Assembly: GCA_016781705.1 (NCBI GenBank)
Contig: JADDPV010000029.1
Coordinates: forward strand, 1 to 12,105
Direction of reading: 5' to 3'
Length of the DNA: 12,105 nucleotides
Source: Rubrobacter sp.
GTDB taxonomy: Bacteria > Actinomycetota > Rubrobacteria > Rubrobacterales > Rubrobacteraceae
The translations under genes and the position numbers were made by a program. A model generated the notes under the pieces. The model was not told where the DNA came from and searched no databases. It saw only the letters and a list, made by a program, of their open reading frames with translations. Within the stretch, counting starts at the first letter, position 1; the number at the start of each line of letters is the position of its first letter. Shown one piece after another: positions 1 through 6,339 of this stretch.

Positions 1-509
1 TTGCCGACCTTGTCGATAGCCTCGGCGATGACGTTGCCGATCTCCTCCGAGCGTGCGCTGATGGCGCCGACGCGCGAGATCTCGTCCTTGCCGCTGATCT
101 CCTTGGACTGCTGGCGGATGGCCTCGACCGCCGCCGCGACGGCCTTGTCTATGCCGCCCCTGAGGATGACCGGGTTGGCGCCGGCCGCGACGTTCTTGAG
201 GCCCTCCCTGACGATGGTCTGCGCGAGCACCGTCGCCGTAGTGGTCCCATCGCCCGCGACGTCGTTGGTCTTGGTGGCGACCTCCTTGACGAGCTGCGCG
301 CCCTGGTTCTCGAAGATGTCCTCGAGCTCGATCTCACGCGCAATCGTTACGCCGTCGTTGGTGACCGTCGGCGATCCGAACTGCTTGTCCAATACGACGT
401 ACTGGCCCTTCGGCCCGAGCGTCACCTTGACCGCCTCGGCGAGCTTGTTCACGCCCGCCTCGAGCGCCCGCCGCGCCTCGGTGTTGAACCTTAGCTCCTT
501 GTGCGACAA
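1..509 (-). CDS. groEL: 60-kDa chaperonin GroEL, N-terminal part (runs off left edge)
   Basis: GroEL forms the double-ring ATP-dependent folding chaperone of the cytoplasm. About 169 codons of a roughly 540-residue family are present; the rest lies beyond base 1. Reading leftward, the protein begins M-SHKELRFNTEARRALEAG, continues with VKVTLGPKGQYVVLDK, and has the nucleotide-binding segment NDVAGDGTTTATVLAQ near residues 80-95, all hallmarks of the equatorial domain. The start is TTG at 509-507, with a GGAGG ribosome site (516-520) six bases upstream; no ATG or GTG lies nearby. A CIRCE operator and promoter sit directly upstream, so heat-shock control by HrcA is expected. No groES precedes it. 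Identity is essentially certain; whether it is the only groEL copy cannot be told. Confidence 0.97.
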   Translation of the reverse strand, partial: MSHKELRFNTEARRALEAGVNKLAEAVKVTLGPKGQYVVLDKQFGSPTVTNDGVTIAREIELEDIFENQGAQLVKEVATKTNDVAGDGTTTATVLAQTIVREGLKNVAAGANPVILRGGIDKAVAAAVEAIRQQSKEISGKDEISRVGAISARSEEIGNVIAEAIDKVG

Positions 510-557
510 AGGAAACCTCCTATGCTAGACTGCCACTTTTCGCGGCTTTACCAATTT

Positions 558-584
558 CTGGCACTCTCTCCGAGAGAGTGCTGA
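558..584 (-). promoter_or_regulatory. CIRCE operator (HrcA binding site) of groEL
   Basis: Inverted repeat with 9-bp arms and a 9-bp spacer: read on the minus strand TCAGCACTC, spacer TCTCGGAGA, GAGTGCCAG. The CIRCE consensus is TTAGCACTC-N9-GAGTGCTAA, so 15 of 18 arm positions match and the inner seven pairs match fully. It lies about 49 bp upstream of the groEL start and just downstream of the -10 hexamer, the usual place for repression by HrcA. The hrcA gene itself is not in the window. Confidence 0.93.
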
Positions 585-591
585 CACCCGA

Positions 592-620
592 AGTATATGC
601 CGAGCGGGGTTACAATGCAA
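592..620 (-). promoter_or_regulatory. groEL promoter (-35 TTGCAT, -10 TATACT, 17-bp spacer)
   Basis: On the minus strand the -35 hexamer TTGCAT lies at 620-615 and the -10 hexamer TATACT at 597-592, 17 bp apart. Transcription would start near 585, at the edge of the CIRCE operator, so a bound HrcA would block it. The -35 box overlaps the start region of the divergent zinc-ribbon gene. The match to consensus is seen directly; activity is inferred. Confidence 0.75.
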
Positions 621-623
621 ACC

Positions 624-917
624 ATGAACACGCGGGGAAGATACCTTTTCGCGAGCGTTTTTCGTCCGGGGCGGCTGCCGGGTTTGAGTCGGCTGCCGGA
701 GGAGTTGGGGCGCGAGGAGCGCTTCTGCGGTCGGTGCGCTAAAAGGACGACGCACATCATATACCGGGTGCCGAAGAAGGTCCTCATCGTTTACGTCAAG
801 GACCACGCCGAGAACGTGCACGCAACCTGTAGGGGGTGCGCGAAGAGCACCGTCCTCACCGGCGAGGAGCGGGAACAGGCGCTCTCCTCCCTCGACACCC
901 CCCGAGGTAGGGCGTGA
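624..917 (+). CDS. Small zinc-ribbon protein, C-terminus possibly altered by the adjacent IS
   Basis: About 97 residues from ATG 624 (in-frame ATGs also at 615 and 597). It has a CxxC pair (FCGRC) and a second CxxC (CRGC) about 30 residues later, flanking a hydrophobic beta-rich stretch (KKVLIVYVKDH), followed by TVLTGEEREQAL. This matches the architecture of small zinc-ribbon proteins. No catalytic motif is seen and the role is unknown. A TACAAT -10-like hexamer at 611-616 would give a leaderless start at 624; no good ribosome site precedes any of the three ATGs and no clear -35 is seen. It is divergent from groEL and shares its control region. The last three codons (GRA) and the stop begin exactly at the putative terminus of the IS1-family remnant, so the native C-terminus may have been replaced. 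Confidence 0.72.
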   Translation: MNTRGRYLFASVFRPGRLPGLSRLPEELGREERFCGRCAKRTTHIIYRVPKKVLIVYVKDHAENVHATCRGCAKSTVLTGEEREQALSSLDTPRGRA

Positions 918-1648
918 GCGATGTGCGGGTTTCGCGCCTTGGTGAGAAAGCCGCTGACGTAAGGTGTTGATCCACCTCTCAACATGGCAGGTCTCTCCTT
1001 CTTCCTTGCCGGTGGCCTCGTGTTGGTCTTCTGGGATCACCTGCCGGTAGGCTTCCCAGAAGTCACTGTAGCAGCTCGCCCTCTTGTAGCCTTCGGGGAT
1101 CGCTTTCCACAGACGCTCGCAGGTCGCCCTGCTCTGCTCCGCTCGCCGCCCATGACGAAGGCCACAACCTCCTGGCGACTCTCCCGACACAAAGTCAGCC
1201 CAGAGACCCACACTTTCTCGCTCTCTTGCGGCAAACGAAGGACCATAGAGCTCGTCGTCCAGTAGTTCGAGCACCTTGTTCTCGTTGGAGGTCTCGGAAA
1301 AGAGCGGAGTGTCTTTCAGCTCAAGGTCAGCTACTTTTTTGATCCAGCCGATGTGACCGTGGTAGGCGAGACGCCGAAGGTGCGCCTGAGTCCACGCAGA
1401 CTCGATCTCTTCTCCTGGTAGGCGCGCAGGAGATCTCTTCCTTGCGCGCTCTTCTGGGTAGCCGTTGGGAGAAGGATCTTGGCGGCTTTGTGACGCCCGC
1501 ATTCATGGCAGAGGTACTTCTGCTTGCCGTTGGGTGAGAAGCCGTTCTATGATGACATCCTCGCTTCCGCAGTGGCGGCAGTAGATAACTTTGGTAACCA
1601 TACCCTTACCATAACGCATTACTCATCATTCGCCTTGGGTGCACTACC
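906..1648 (-). mobile_element. IS1-family insertion sequence remnant
   Basis: A 743-bp segment, near the usual size of IS1 elements (about 770 bp). The left end, reading inward on the minus strand from 1648, is GGTAGTGCACCC. The right end, reading inward on the plus strand from 906, is GGTAGGGC; 7 of the first 8 bases match and the similarity then fades. The interior encodes a broken IS1-type transposase. No 8-9 bp target duplication is seen: the bases before 906 and after 1648 differ. The right boundary is uncertain because roughly 20 C-terminal transposase residues seem to be missing there. Confidence 0.72.
920..1601 (-). pseudogene. Broken IS1-family transposase (InsA/InsB type)
   Basis: Transposase homology runs along the minus strand but changes frame several times. 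From an ATG at 1601 one frame gives MVTKVIYCRHCGSEDV. Another continues NGFSPNGKQKYLCHECGR, together forming the CxxC...CxxC zinc finger of the InsA part. Then come LRAYQEKRSSLRGLRRTFGV and WIKKVADLELKDT (helix-turn-helix region). The catalytic InsB part appears as GLTLCRESRQEVVAFVMGG in one frame and TCERLWKAIPEGYKRASCYS plus DFWEAYRQVIPEDQHEATGK and CHVERWINTLRQRLS in another. At least three frameshifts and a lost C-terminus mean it cannot make active transposase. Programmed frameshifting is normal in IS1, but it uses one site and does not explain this many breaks. Confidence 0.9.
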
Positions 1649-1878
1649 GCGGATAGAAGGGGGCCTCCTCGTGGTAGCGATGGTTCGTCCAAACGGCTGG
1701 GCGTTGTTGTCGTAGCGGAGCGACCCGCTGGCGTCGGTCGCGGCCTCGACGAAACCTCGCGCGCGCAACACTCGGCGTCCCCCGCGAGGAGCGCACACCA
1801 CTCACCTGGGCAGATCCGCGTTCGCACGCCGTCGGGCCAGCTCTCCGCCCGAGCGATGTGGAGATCGTAGCCCTCGCT
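1649..1878 (-). pseudogene. Frameshifted and IS-truncated remnant of a small conserved protein
   Basis: Three frames read in order give one plausible protein: SEGYDLHIARAESWPDG and EWCALLAGDAE, then (shift near 1770) VLRARGFVEAATDASGSLRY, then (shift near 1710) PAVWTNHRYHEEAPFYPR. The last frame runs straight into the GGTAG terminus of the IS1-family remnant, where a TAG arises. I recall the pattern GYDLHI...W...LAVWT...APF from short actinobacterial proteins of unknown function, but cannot name a family. The rest of the gene is not found beyond the other end of the element. No start codon survives at the expected place, just downstream of the M23 stop. It is non-functional as it stands. Confidence 0.62.
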
Positions 1879-1952
1879 AAGGCTCCCTGGCGTCCCCGCC
1901 GCGTCAGGTTTCTCCGGCGGCCTGAAACTTGTCGAGCAGCGGCTCCGGCGAC

Positions 1953-3539
1953 TCAATCTGGGGGAGCGGCTTCGGGCTTGGGCGACTCGGGGCTTGCTTC
2001 CGTTCTCTCCTCTCGGGTCGTATCGTCGGCGGGGTTTCGGTCTTCTGGGCCGGGCCGGGCGGGTTCTTCTGACGGCTGGAGGCGGTTCTTCTTCGGCGGC
2101 TCGCGGCTGTCTTCGGACTCTCCGCCGTCCGGGTGCTTCCGCGGCTCGTTCTTTTCCGGCCGGTTGGGGTCGCCGGCTCCCGGAGTGTCGGGGGCTTCGT
2201 CACCAGCATCTTCGCGGTCGTCTTTCCGCACGGGCTCGCAGTCCGCGGGCTCGCGCAGCGGGTCGGCGATGGTACGGAGGGGGAACATAGTCCTGTCCGG
2301 GCGCGGGAGGAGACAGGAGGATGGATCCTGCACCTCGCCCCCACCGGTTCGCGGTCCTTGGTCGTTATCTCCACCGTCGTCGCCCCCACCGCCGCCGGGG
2401 CCACCGCCACTTCGGTCGTCAACGGGTCGCGCCGTGCGATCCGGGTCTTCCTCGACCGGTGTGGAGACGGCCTCGCCGGACGCCGCGCCGCCGCCGGGAC
2501 GGGAACGCACTGTCTTGCCGGTCTTCGAGGGCTCGTTCGCGGGCTCGTCGCCGCGCCCCGAGGGGCGATCGCGGCGGCGTTCGTCGTCTTCGACGACGGG
2601 GTTGGGGCGAGCGTCGCGGGTGTCTATATCGGGCCTCTCGCCGGGCGAGTCGGAGTCCGGCGTGGGGCCTTGCGGAGCCTCGCAGTAGGAGGCTTCCGCG
2701 CCGCCGGAGACGGCGCCACCGTTCTCCTCCAGCCAAAGGAGCAACGGGTAGGGGTCCATCGCGCCCGACTCGACCTCTGAGCGGTCGCTCGCGGCGCCGG
2801 CGTCGTACCAGCCGAGATGCAGGTGCGAGGGAAATTTGCCGCGCGTGACCTCCGGTCCCTCGCCCGTATCGCCGACGAGGCCGAGGCGCTGGCCGGCGCG
2901 CACTTTAGTTCCGACGGGGAGGGTACTCTTTCGGTCCATGTGGGCGTAGTAGAAGAGATCTCCTTCGCGGATCGGGCCTACGTCGTAGTCGGCCCGGAGC
3001 ATGATCGTGTAGCCGCCGAGTCGGTTCCAGCCGTTCTCGTTGGCCCCGGCGACCTCGACGATGGTCCCGTCGGTGACGGCGAACTCCGGCGTGCCGGCGG
3101 GGCTCATCAGGTCGGAGCCCTCGTGGCCGCCCTGCGGGCGCGGCGCGCCCCACGTGTCGTCGTAGGAGCCGAAGTACGCTTCGGGGAGCGGAAAAACGAC
3201 GCGGCTGCTCTTCGGGAAGTCGCCCAGGTCTGCGCAGACGGGCTCCACAGGGGCGCCGTCCGGCGAGGGCCGGCGGAAGATCGAGGGGGCGTCCACGAAG
3301 CCGGGACGCGCTCCGAGGTTTGCCCCGAGACTCACCCGCGTGGGACCCTCGGAACCGTCGCCTGGCTCGGGCCGGTCGAGCAGGGGACCGGTCGGGAGAT
3401 CCTTCTCGACGGGCGCTAGCGCATCGGCGGCGACGATCGGCTTTGCCGGCGCTGCCGGCGCGGTCTGCAAGACGACGGGTTCGGCGCCCGTGATGGCGAC
3501 GATCTTCAACAGTGCCGCCAGGATGGCTACCGCGAACAA
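1953..3539 (-). CDS. Membrane-anchored M23 (LytM-type) peptidase with long disordered tail
   Basis: Predicted zinc metallopeptidase of family M23, which usually cuts peptidoglycan cross-links outside the membrane. From TTG 3539 the protein has 528 residues: a membrane helix at about 1-18 (FAVAILAALLKIVAITGA), a linker, and an M23 domain at about 115-250. The domain has zinc ligands H139 and D143 (GGHEGSD), H200 (YYAHMD) and the HLH motif H239/H241 (SHLHLGW). Residues about 290-528 are low-complexity and rich in Pro, Gly, Asp, Glu and Arg, with one Cys pair (SSCLLPRPD...ADCEPVRK). The zinc site is complete, so activity is likely. TTG 3539 is the first standard start in the open frame, but it falls inside the helix; an in-frame CTG at 3575 with a perfect ribosome site could be the true start. 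It follows tsaD on the same strand after 219 bp. Confidence 0.88.
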   Translation of the reverse strand: MFAVAILAALLKIVAITGAEPVVLQTAPAAPAKPIVAADALAPVEKDLPTGPLLDRPEPGDGSEGPTRVSLGANLGARPGFVDAPSIFRRPSPDGAPVEPVCADLGDFPKSSRVVFPLPEAYFGSYDDTWGAPRPQGGHEGSDLMSPAGTPEFAVTDGTIVEVAGANENGWNRLGGYTIMLRADYDVGPIREGDLFYYAHMDRKSTLPVGTKVRAGQRLGLVGDTGEGPEVTRGKFPSHLHLGWYDAGAASDRSEVESGAMDPYPLLLWLEENGGAVSGGAEASYCEAPQGPTPDSDSPGERPDIDTRDARPNPVVEDDERRRDRPSGRGDEPANEPSKTGKTVRSRPGGGAASGEAVSTPVEEDPDRTARPVDDRSGGGPGGGGGDDGGDNDQGPRTGGGEVQDPSSCLLPRPDRTMFPLRTIADPLREPADCEPVRKDDREDAGDEAPDTPGAGDPNRPEKNEPRKHPDGGESEDSREPPKKNRLQPSEEPARPGPEDRNPADDTTREERTEASPESPKPEAAPPD

Positions 3540-3572
3540 GGCGTAGGACGCCCTCGCGAACCGGGAATCCTC

Positions 3573-3592
3573 CAGCGAGCTTCTCCCCCTCC
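3573..3592 (-). promoter_or_regulatory. Strong ribosome-binding site facing an in-frame CTG
   Basis: On the minus strand GGAGGGGG (3592-3585) is followed by nine bases and CTG at 3575-3573, in frame with the M23 gene and open through to it. Starting here would add 12 residues (MEDSRFARASYA) before the membrane helix, giving the positive-inside leader that the TTG start at 3539 lacks. CTG starts are rare, so this is a candidate only. Confidence 0.4.
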
Positions 3593-3758
3593 ATACCGAT
3601 CAGGACCCCATGCGAAGCCCCGCGAAACCTTCCGAAAACCCGGCGCACTTTCACACACCACCCATCCTCCATCAAGGGGCCAACGTTAGCCGGCGCAGAA
3701 CGGAAGGCCGGCGGCCGTGGAAGACCGTCCCCGCGAGCGGCGGACGATGCGCGAGACG

Positions 3759-4748
3759 CTACACGCTGCGGGCGTTGAGGGAGAGGTAGTCCGGGTACGG
3801 GACGGCGGGGGTGTTCGAGGCGGCGGCCCCGATCATGGCGGCGTTGTCGGTGCACAGCTCGGGCGGCGGGACGACGAGCCTGGTCCCGAGCCGTTTCGCC
3901 TCCTCCACTCCGAGCCTGCGGCGCAGCCGGGCGTTGGCGGCCACGCCCACGGCGACGACTAGCGTCGGAGCGTCGTGCAGGTCGGCGGCGCGCAGGAGTT
4001 TGCGCGCCAGCGCCTCCACGACGGCGGCCTCGTAGCCCGCGGCGAGGTGCGGCAGCTCCTCCCGAACCTCGCCTTCGCCCATGCTCTTCAGCTTGTAGAG
4101 CAGGCTCGTCTTGAGGCCCGAGAAGCTGAAGTCGAGGTTGGCCTTCTCCTTGAGGGCGACGGGGAAATCGTACCGGTTGGGGTCGCCGTCCCGTGCGGCT
4201 TTCGAGATGGCGGGGCCACCGGGGAAGCCCAGGCCCAGCATGCGGGCGCCCTTGTCCAGGGCCTCGCCCGCGGCGTCGTCCAGGGTCTGGCCGAGGAGGG
4301 TCATGCCGCCGTCGGTGACGCTGTAGAGGGCGGTGTGGCCGCCGGAGGCGATCAGGGCCACGAACGGCGGCGCGAGGTCCGGCTCGGCCAGGTATGCCGC
4401 CGCTACGTGGCCTTCGAGGTGGTCCACGGGGACGAGCGGAAGCTTGCGTGCGTAGGCGATGGCCTTCGCCGCCGACAGACCGACGAGGAGCGCCCCGATC
4501 AGACCCGGCCGCACCGTCACGGCGACGCACGAGACGTCGTCCAGGGTCGCGCCGGCGTCGGCCAGAGCCCTCTCCACGACGCCGTCCATCCTCTCCAGGT
4601 GGGCGCGGGACGCGACCTCCGGGACGACCCCACCGTAGCGAGCGTGCTCGGTCTGGGTGTGGACGACGTTGGAGAGAGCCCGGCGGCCGTGGGGCTCCAC
4701 GACGGCGGCGCAGGTGTCGTCGCAAGAGGTTTCGATGGACAGGATCAC
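3759..4748 (-). CDS. tsaD: tRNA N6-threonylcarbamoyladenosine synthase subunit TsaD
   Basis: TsaD (Gcp/YgjD/Kae1) transfers threonylcarbamoyl from threonylcarbamoyl-AMP onto A37 of ANN-decoding tRNAs, working with TsaB and TsaE, both encoded upstream here. The 329-residue length is typical. Visible signatures are the N-terminal LSIETSCDDTCAAVV, the metal-binding HLEGH (H110, H114), IASGGHTALY (about 134-142), AGEALDKGARMLGLGFPGGP, FSFSGLKTSL, and the C-terminal TDNAAMIG with metal ligand D301. The usual GGVSAN loop reads VGVAAN, a conservative change. The start is GTG 4748; an in-frame TAA lies four codons upstream. TAAAAT at 4755-4760 sits six bases before the GTG, so a leaderless transcript is possible. 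It is separated from rimI by a small plus-strand gene, so it needs its own promoter. Confidence 0.97.
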   Translation of the reverse strand: MILSIETSCDDTCAAVVEPHGRRALSNVVHTQTEHARYGGVVPEVASRAHLERMDGVVERALADAGATLDDVSCVAVTVRPGLIGALLVGLSAAKAIAYARKLPLVPVDHLEGHVAAAYLAEPDLAPPFVALIASGGHTALYSVTDGGMTLLGQTLDDAAGEALDKGARMLGLGFPGGPAISKAARDGDPNRYDFPVALKEKANLDFSFSGLKTSLLYKLKSMGEGEVREELPHLAAGYEAAVVEALARKLLRAADLHDAPTLVVAVGVAANARLRRRLGVEEAKRLGTRLVVPPPELCTDNAAMIGAAASNTPAVPYPDYLSLNARSV

Positions 4749-4754
4749 CTCTTG

Positions 4755-4760
4755 ATTTTA
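4755..4760 (-). promoter_or_regulatory. Putative -10 element of leaderless tsaD transcript
   Basis: TAAAAT on the minus strand, six bases before the GTG start of tsaD. No convincing -35 is seen 16-19 bp further upstream. A weak alternative is translation from GAGGAG lying 13 nt upstream of the GTG. The divergent gene at 4936 shows the same layout. Confidence 0.4.
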
Positions 4761-4923
4761 GCTCCTCAGCGGGCCACGGCTTCAGTTTGTCGGCAAGAGA
4801 CCCCGGCCCGTTGCTCCCGGCACTTTTCCGGCTACTCACCTGGAGCAGTTTCCTGTGGAAACCGTTGCGCCGAGCGGGTGTGCGCCGCGCGAGAAACGCT
4901 GGAGTGCTGGCGAGCTGACCGGC

Positions 4924-4929
4924 TATACT
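4924..4929 (+). promoter_or_regulatory. Putative -10 element (TATACT) of leaderless small membrane gene
   Basis: TATACT lies six bases before the GTG at 4936. There is no ribosome site before that GTG, so transcription probably starts at or next to the start codon. A -35 hexamer is not evident, as often happens in high-GC actinobacteria. Confidence 0.5.
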
Positions 4930-4935
4930 AGATTC

Positions 4936-5196
4936 GTGCGCACCTTCTCTTTGATCTTCGCGTTCATCGCGCTGATGATGCTGGCGATGTTCCTGATCTA
5001 CGTGGTCCGCGGACCCGTCGACCCGCTGATCGCGGGCGGCATCTTCGTCAGCTTCCTGGCCTGCCTGGCGCCGGCCCTGCTGCTGCTCAAGCCTTTCGAG
5101 GATCGCGAAGCGCTCCGGCGCCGCCGGGAGTTGGCGAAGAGGGGACGCGAGGAGCGCCGGAAGGCAGACGGTCCTCCGGAAGATGGAGGGTCATGA
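4936..5196 (+). CDS. Small two-helix membrane protein
   Basis: An 86-residue protein with two hydrophobic segments, about residues 5-26 (SLIFAFIALMMLAMFLIYVV) and 32-53 (DPLIAGGIFVSFLACLAPAL), then a highly charged tail (EDREALRRRRELAKRGREER). The layout recalls small actinobacterial DUF4229-like proteins, but I cannot assign the family. GTG 4936 is preferred over an in-frame ATG at 4855 because the extra 27 residues are not membrane-like and a -10 hexamer lies just before the GTG. The gene stands alone on the plus strand between tsaD and rimI. Its last 110 bp overlap the rimI end. Third codon positions in the overlap are G/C-rich mainly in this gene's frame, which argues that this tail is real coding sequence. 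Confidence 0.7.
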   Translation: MRTFSLIFAFIALMMLAMFLIYVVRGPVDPLIAGGIFVSFLACLAPALLLLKPFEDREALRRRRELAKRGREERRKADGPPEDGGS

Positions 5197-5650
5197 GCAG
5201 GGCGTCCTCGTCGCCGTAGTAGTCTTTTCGGACGCCGGTCTCGACGAAGCCCAAAGAAGCGTAGAGCGCGCGGGCTGCCACGTTCGACGGCCGCACCTCC
5301 AGGTGGACGCGTCGGGCGTCGGCGAAAGCTGGCGCGGCGAGCGCGGCGCGCAAGAGTGCGCGCCCCAGGCCCCGGCGGCGCATCCCCGGGCGCACCGCGA
5401 GCGTCATGACGTGCGCCTCGTCGGCGACGCGTTGGACGCCGACGAAACCGGAGATCTCGTCTTCCTCCTCCAGGACCAGGTACAGGCCGAAGCGGCTGGC
5501 GAGCTCCTCGCGCCAGACGGCCTCGCTCCAGGGCCGGGGGAGGCCGGCCCTGGCTACGTCCATCACCGCCGGCAGGTCCGCCTCGCGCATCGGCCGAACG
5601 TCCCGACGCGCCGTCGAGCTCACGCCCTCCCCCGTCGGAGCCCCCGTCAC
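5087..5650 (-). CDS. rimI: Ribosomal protein S18 N-acetyltransferase RimI (GNAT family), extended tail
   Basis: GNAT acetyltransferase of the RimI type, which acetylates the N-terminus of ribosomal protein S18. Signatures: VRPMREADLPAVMDVARAGL at the start of the fold, the acetyl-CoA loop RPGMRRRGLGRALL, and the closing motif RPSNVAARALYASLGF followed by YYGDEDALLM. Position between tsaB and tsaD is the classic one. GTG 5650 is preferred: it overlaps the tsaB TGA as GTGA, with GGAG six bases upstream. GTG 5662 and GTG 5623 are alternatives. The conserved fold ends near 5190; about 33 further residues (LPEDRLPSGAPRV onward) run antisense into the neighbouring gene and look like read-through past a lost stop codon. 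Confidence 0.92.
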   Translation of the reverse strand: MTGAPTGEGVSSTARRDVRPMREADLPAVMDVARAGLPRPWSEAVWREELASRFGLYLVLEEEDEISGFVGVQRVADEAHVMTLAVRPGMRRRGLGRALLRAALAAPAFADARRVHLEVRPSNVAARALYASLGFVETGVRKDYYGDEDALLMTLHLPEDRLPSGAPRVPSSPTPGGAGALRDPRKA

Positions 5651-6336
5651 GGCCGGCTCCACGGGTTGAGGTCGCGGCGCGCCTCGGCGTCCGGCTCGCG
5701 CACGTAGAGGGGTCTGACGGCCTCCGGCGGCACGGGCGAGAGGTCGGCGCAGAGGACGTGGCCCGCAGCCGTGACCCGATGCAGCGGCGAGGCGTCGGAC
5801 GGGACGTGCCCGAGAGGCGAGACCTGCTCCCGGTAGCGCACCGCTCCGTCACCCACGACCAGCAATGCGCCGGGGCATGGCTCTTCCGGTAGATCCCCCG
5901 GCACCGCACACAGTATGTCTCCTCGCGTGCCCCCTTCTTCAAAGTGCTGGGCGAATACCTGGTGGCGTTTGGCGTCGAGCACGGCTAGCACGTCTGTGCC
6001 CGGTTCGACGCTCGCGAGCGCCGGGGCGGCCAGGGCGGCCAGGGTGGAATTCCTGGCGAGGGCGACGCCGGTAGCCAGCGAGAGGGAGCGGGCGGCGGCG
6101 GCGGCGATGCGGATGCCGGTGAAGGTGCCGGGGCCGACGCCGACCAGGATGCGCTCGACGTCGCCGAGGTTCGTACCGGCGAGCCCCAGAGCGGTGTGGG
6201 CCGCCGGCAAGAGCGCCTCCGAGGCGCCCCGCGAGGCCCAGACCTCCGTGAGGATCTCTCGCTCTCCGACCTCCTCCGCCCGGGCGACGGCGGCGGTCGC
6301 GACGCCGGTCGAGGCGTCGAGGGCCAGGACCAGCAC
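5647..6336 (-). CDS. tsaB: tRNA threonylcarbamoyladenosine biosynthesis protein TsaB
   Basis: TsaB is the non-catalytic partner that dimerises with TsaD in the bacterial t6A complex. The 229 residues begin MLVLALDASTGVATAAV (the ASKHA phosphate-1 loop), followed by ASEALLPAAHTAL and the signature GVGPGTFTGIRIA at about 66-78, then AVLDAKRHQVFAQ. It starts at GTG 6336, three bases after the tsaE stop, and overlaps the rimI start. The pair is therefore co-transcribed and probably translationally coupled. The C-terminal half is variable, as usual in this family. Confidence 0.95.
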   Translation of the reverse strand: MLVLALDASTGVATAAVARAEEVGEREILTEVWASRGASEALLPAAHTALGLAGTNLGDVERILVGVGPGTFTGIRIAAAAARSLSLATGVALARNSTLAALAAPALASVEPGTDVLAVLDAKRHQVFAQHFEEGGTRGDILCAVPGDLPEEPCPGALLVVGDGAVRYREQVSPLGHVPSDASPLHRVTAAGHVLCADLSPVPPEAVRPLYVREPDAEARRDLNPWSRP

Positions 6337-6339
6337 GCC

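Noticed and set aside
1..528. A plus-strand 175-residue open frame
   Set aside because: Antisense of groEL, whose conserved motifs are certain.
525..1502. A single 325-residue minus-strand protein
   Set aside because: Only its central part is transposase-like; the rest is an accidental continuation through the frameshifted IS and antisense of the zinc-ribbon gene.
1858..2688. A 276-codon plus-strand open frame, Ser/Gly/Pro-rich
   Set aside because: Antisense of the low-complexity tail of the M23 peptidase; no start signal or recognisable domain.
3540..3758. A riboswitch (for example c-di-AMP type) before the M23 peptidase gene
   Set aside because: Such leaders are known upstream of actinobacterial wall hydrolases, but I found no conserved core bases or matching stems here.
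2905..4839. A 644-codon open frame on the minus strand across M23 and tsaD
   Set aside because: It is an out-of-frame reading of both genes: Arg/Pro/Gly-rich, with no motifs, while TsaD and M23 signatures are clear in the other frames.
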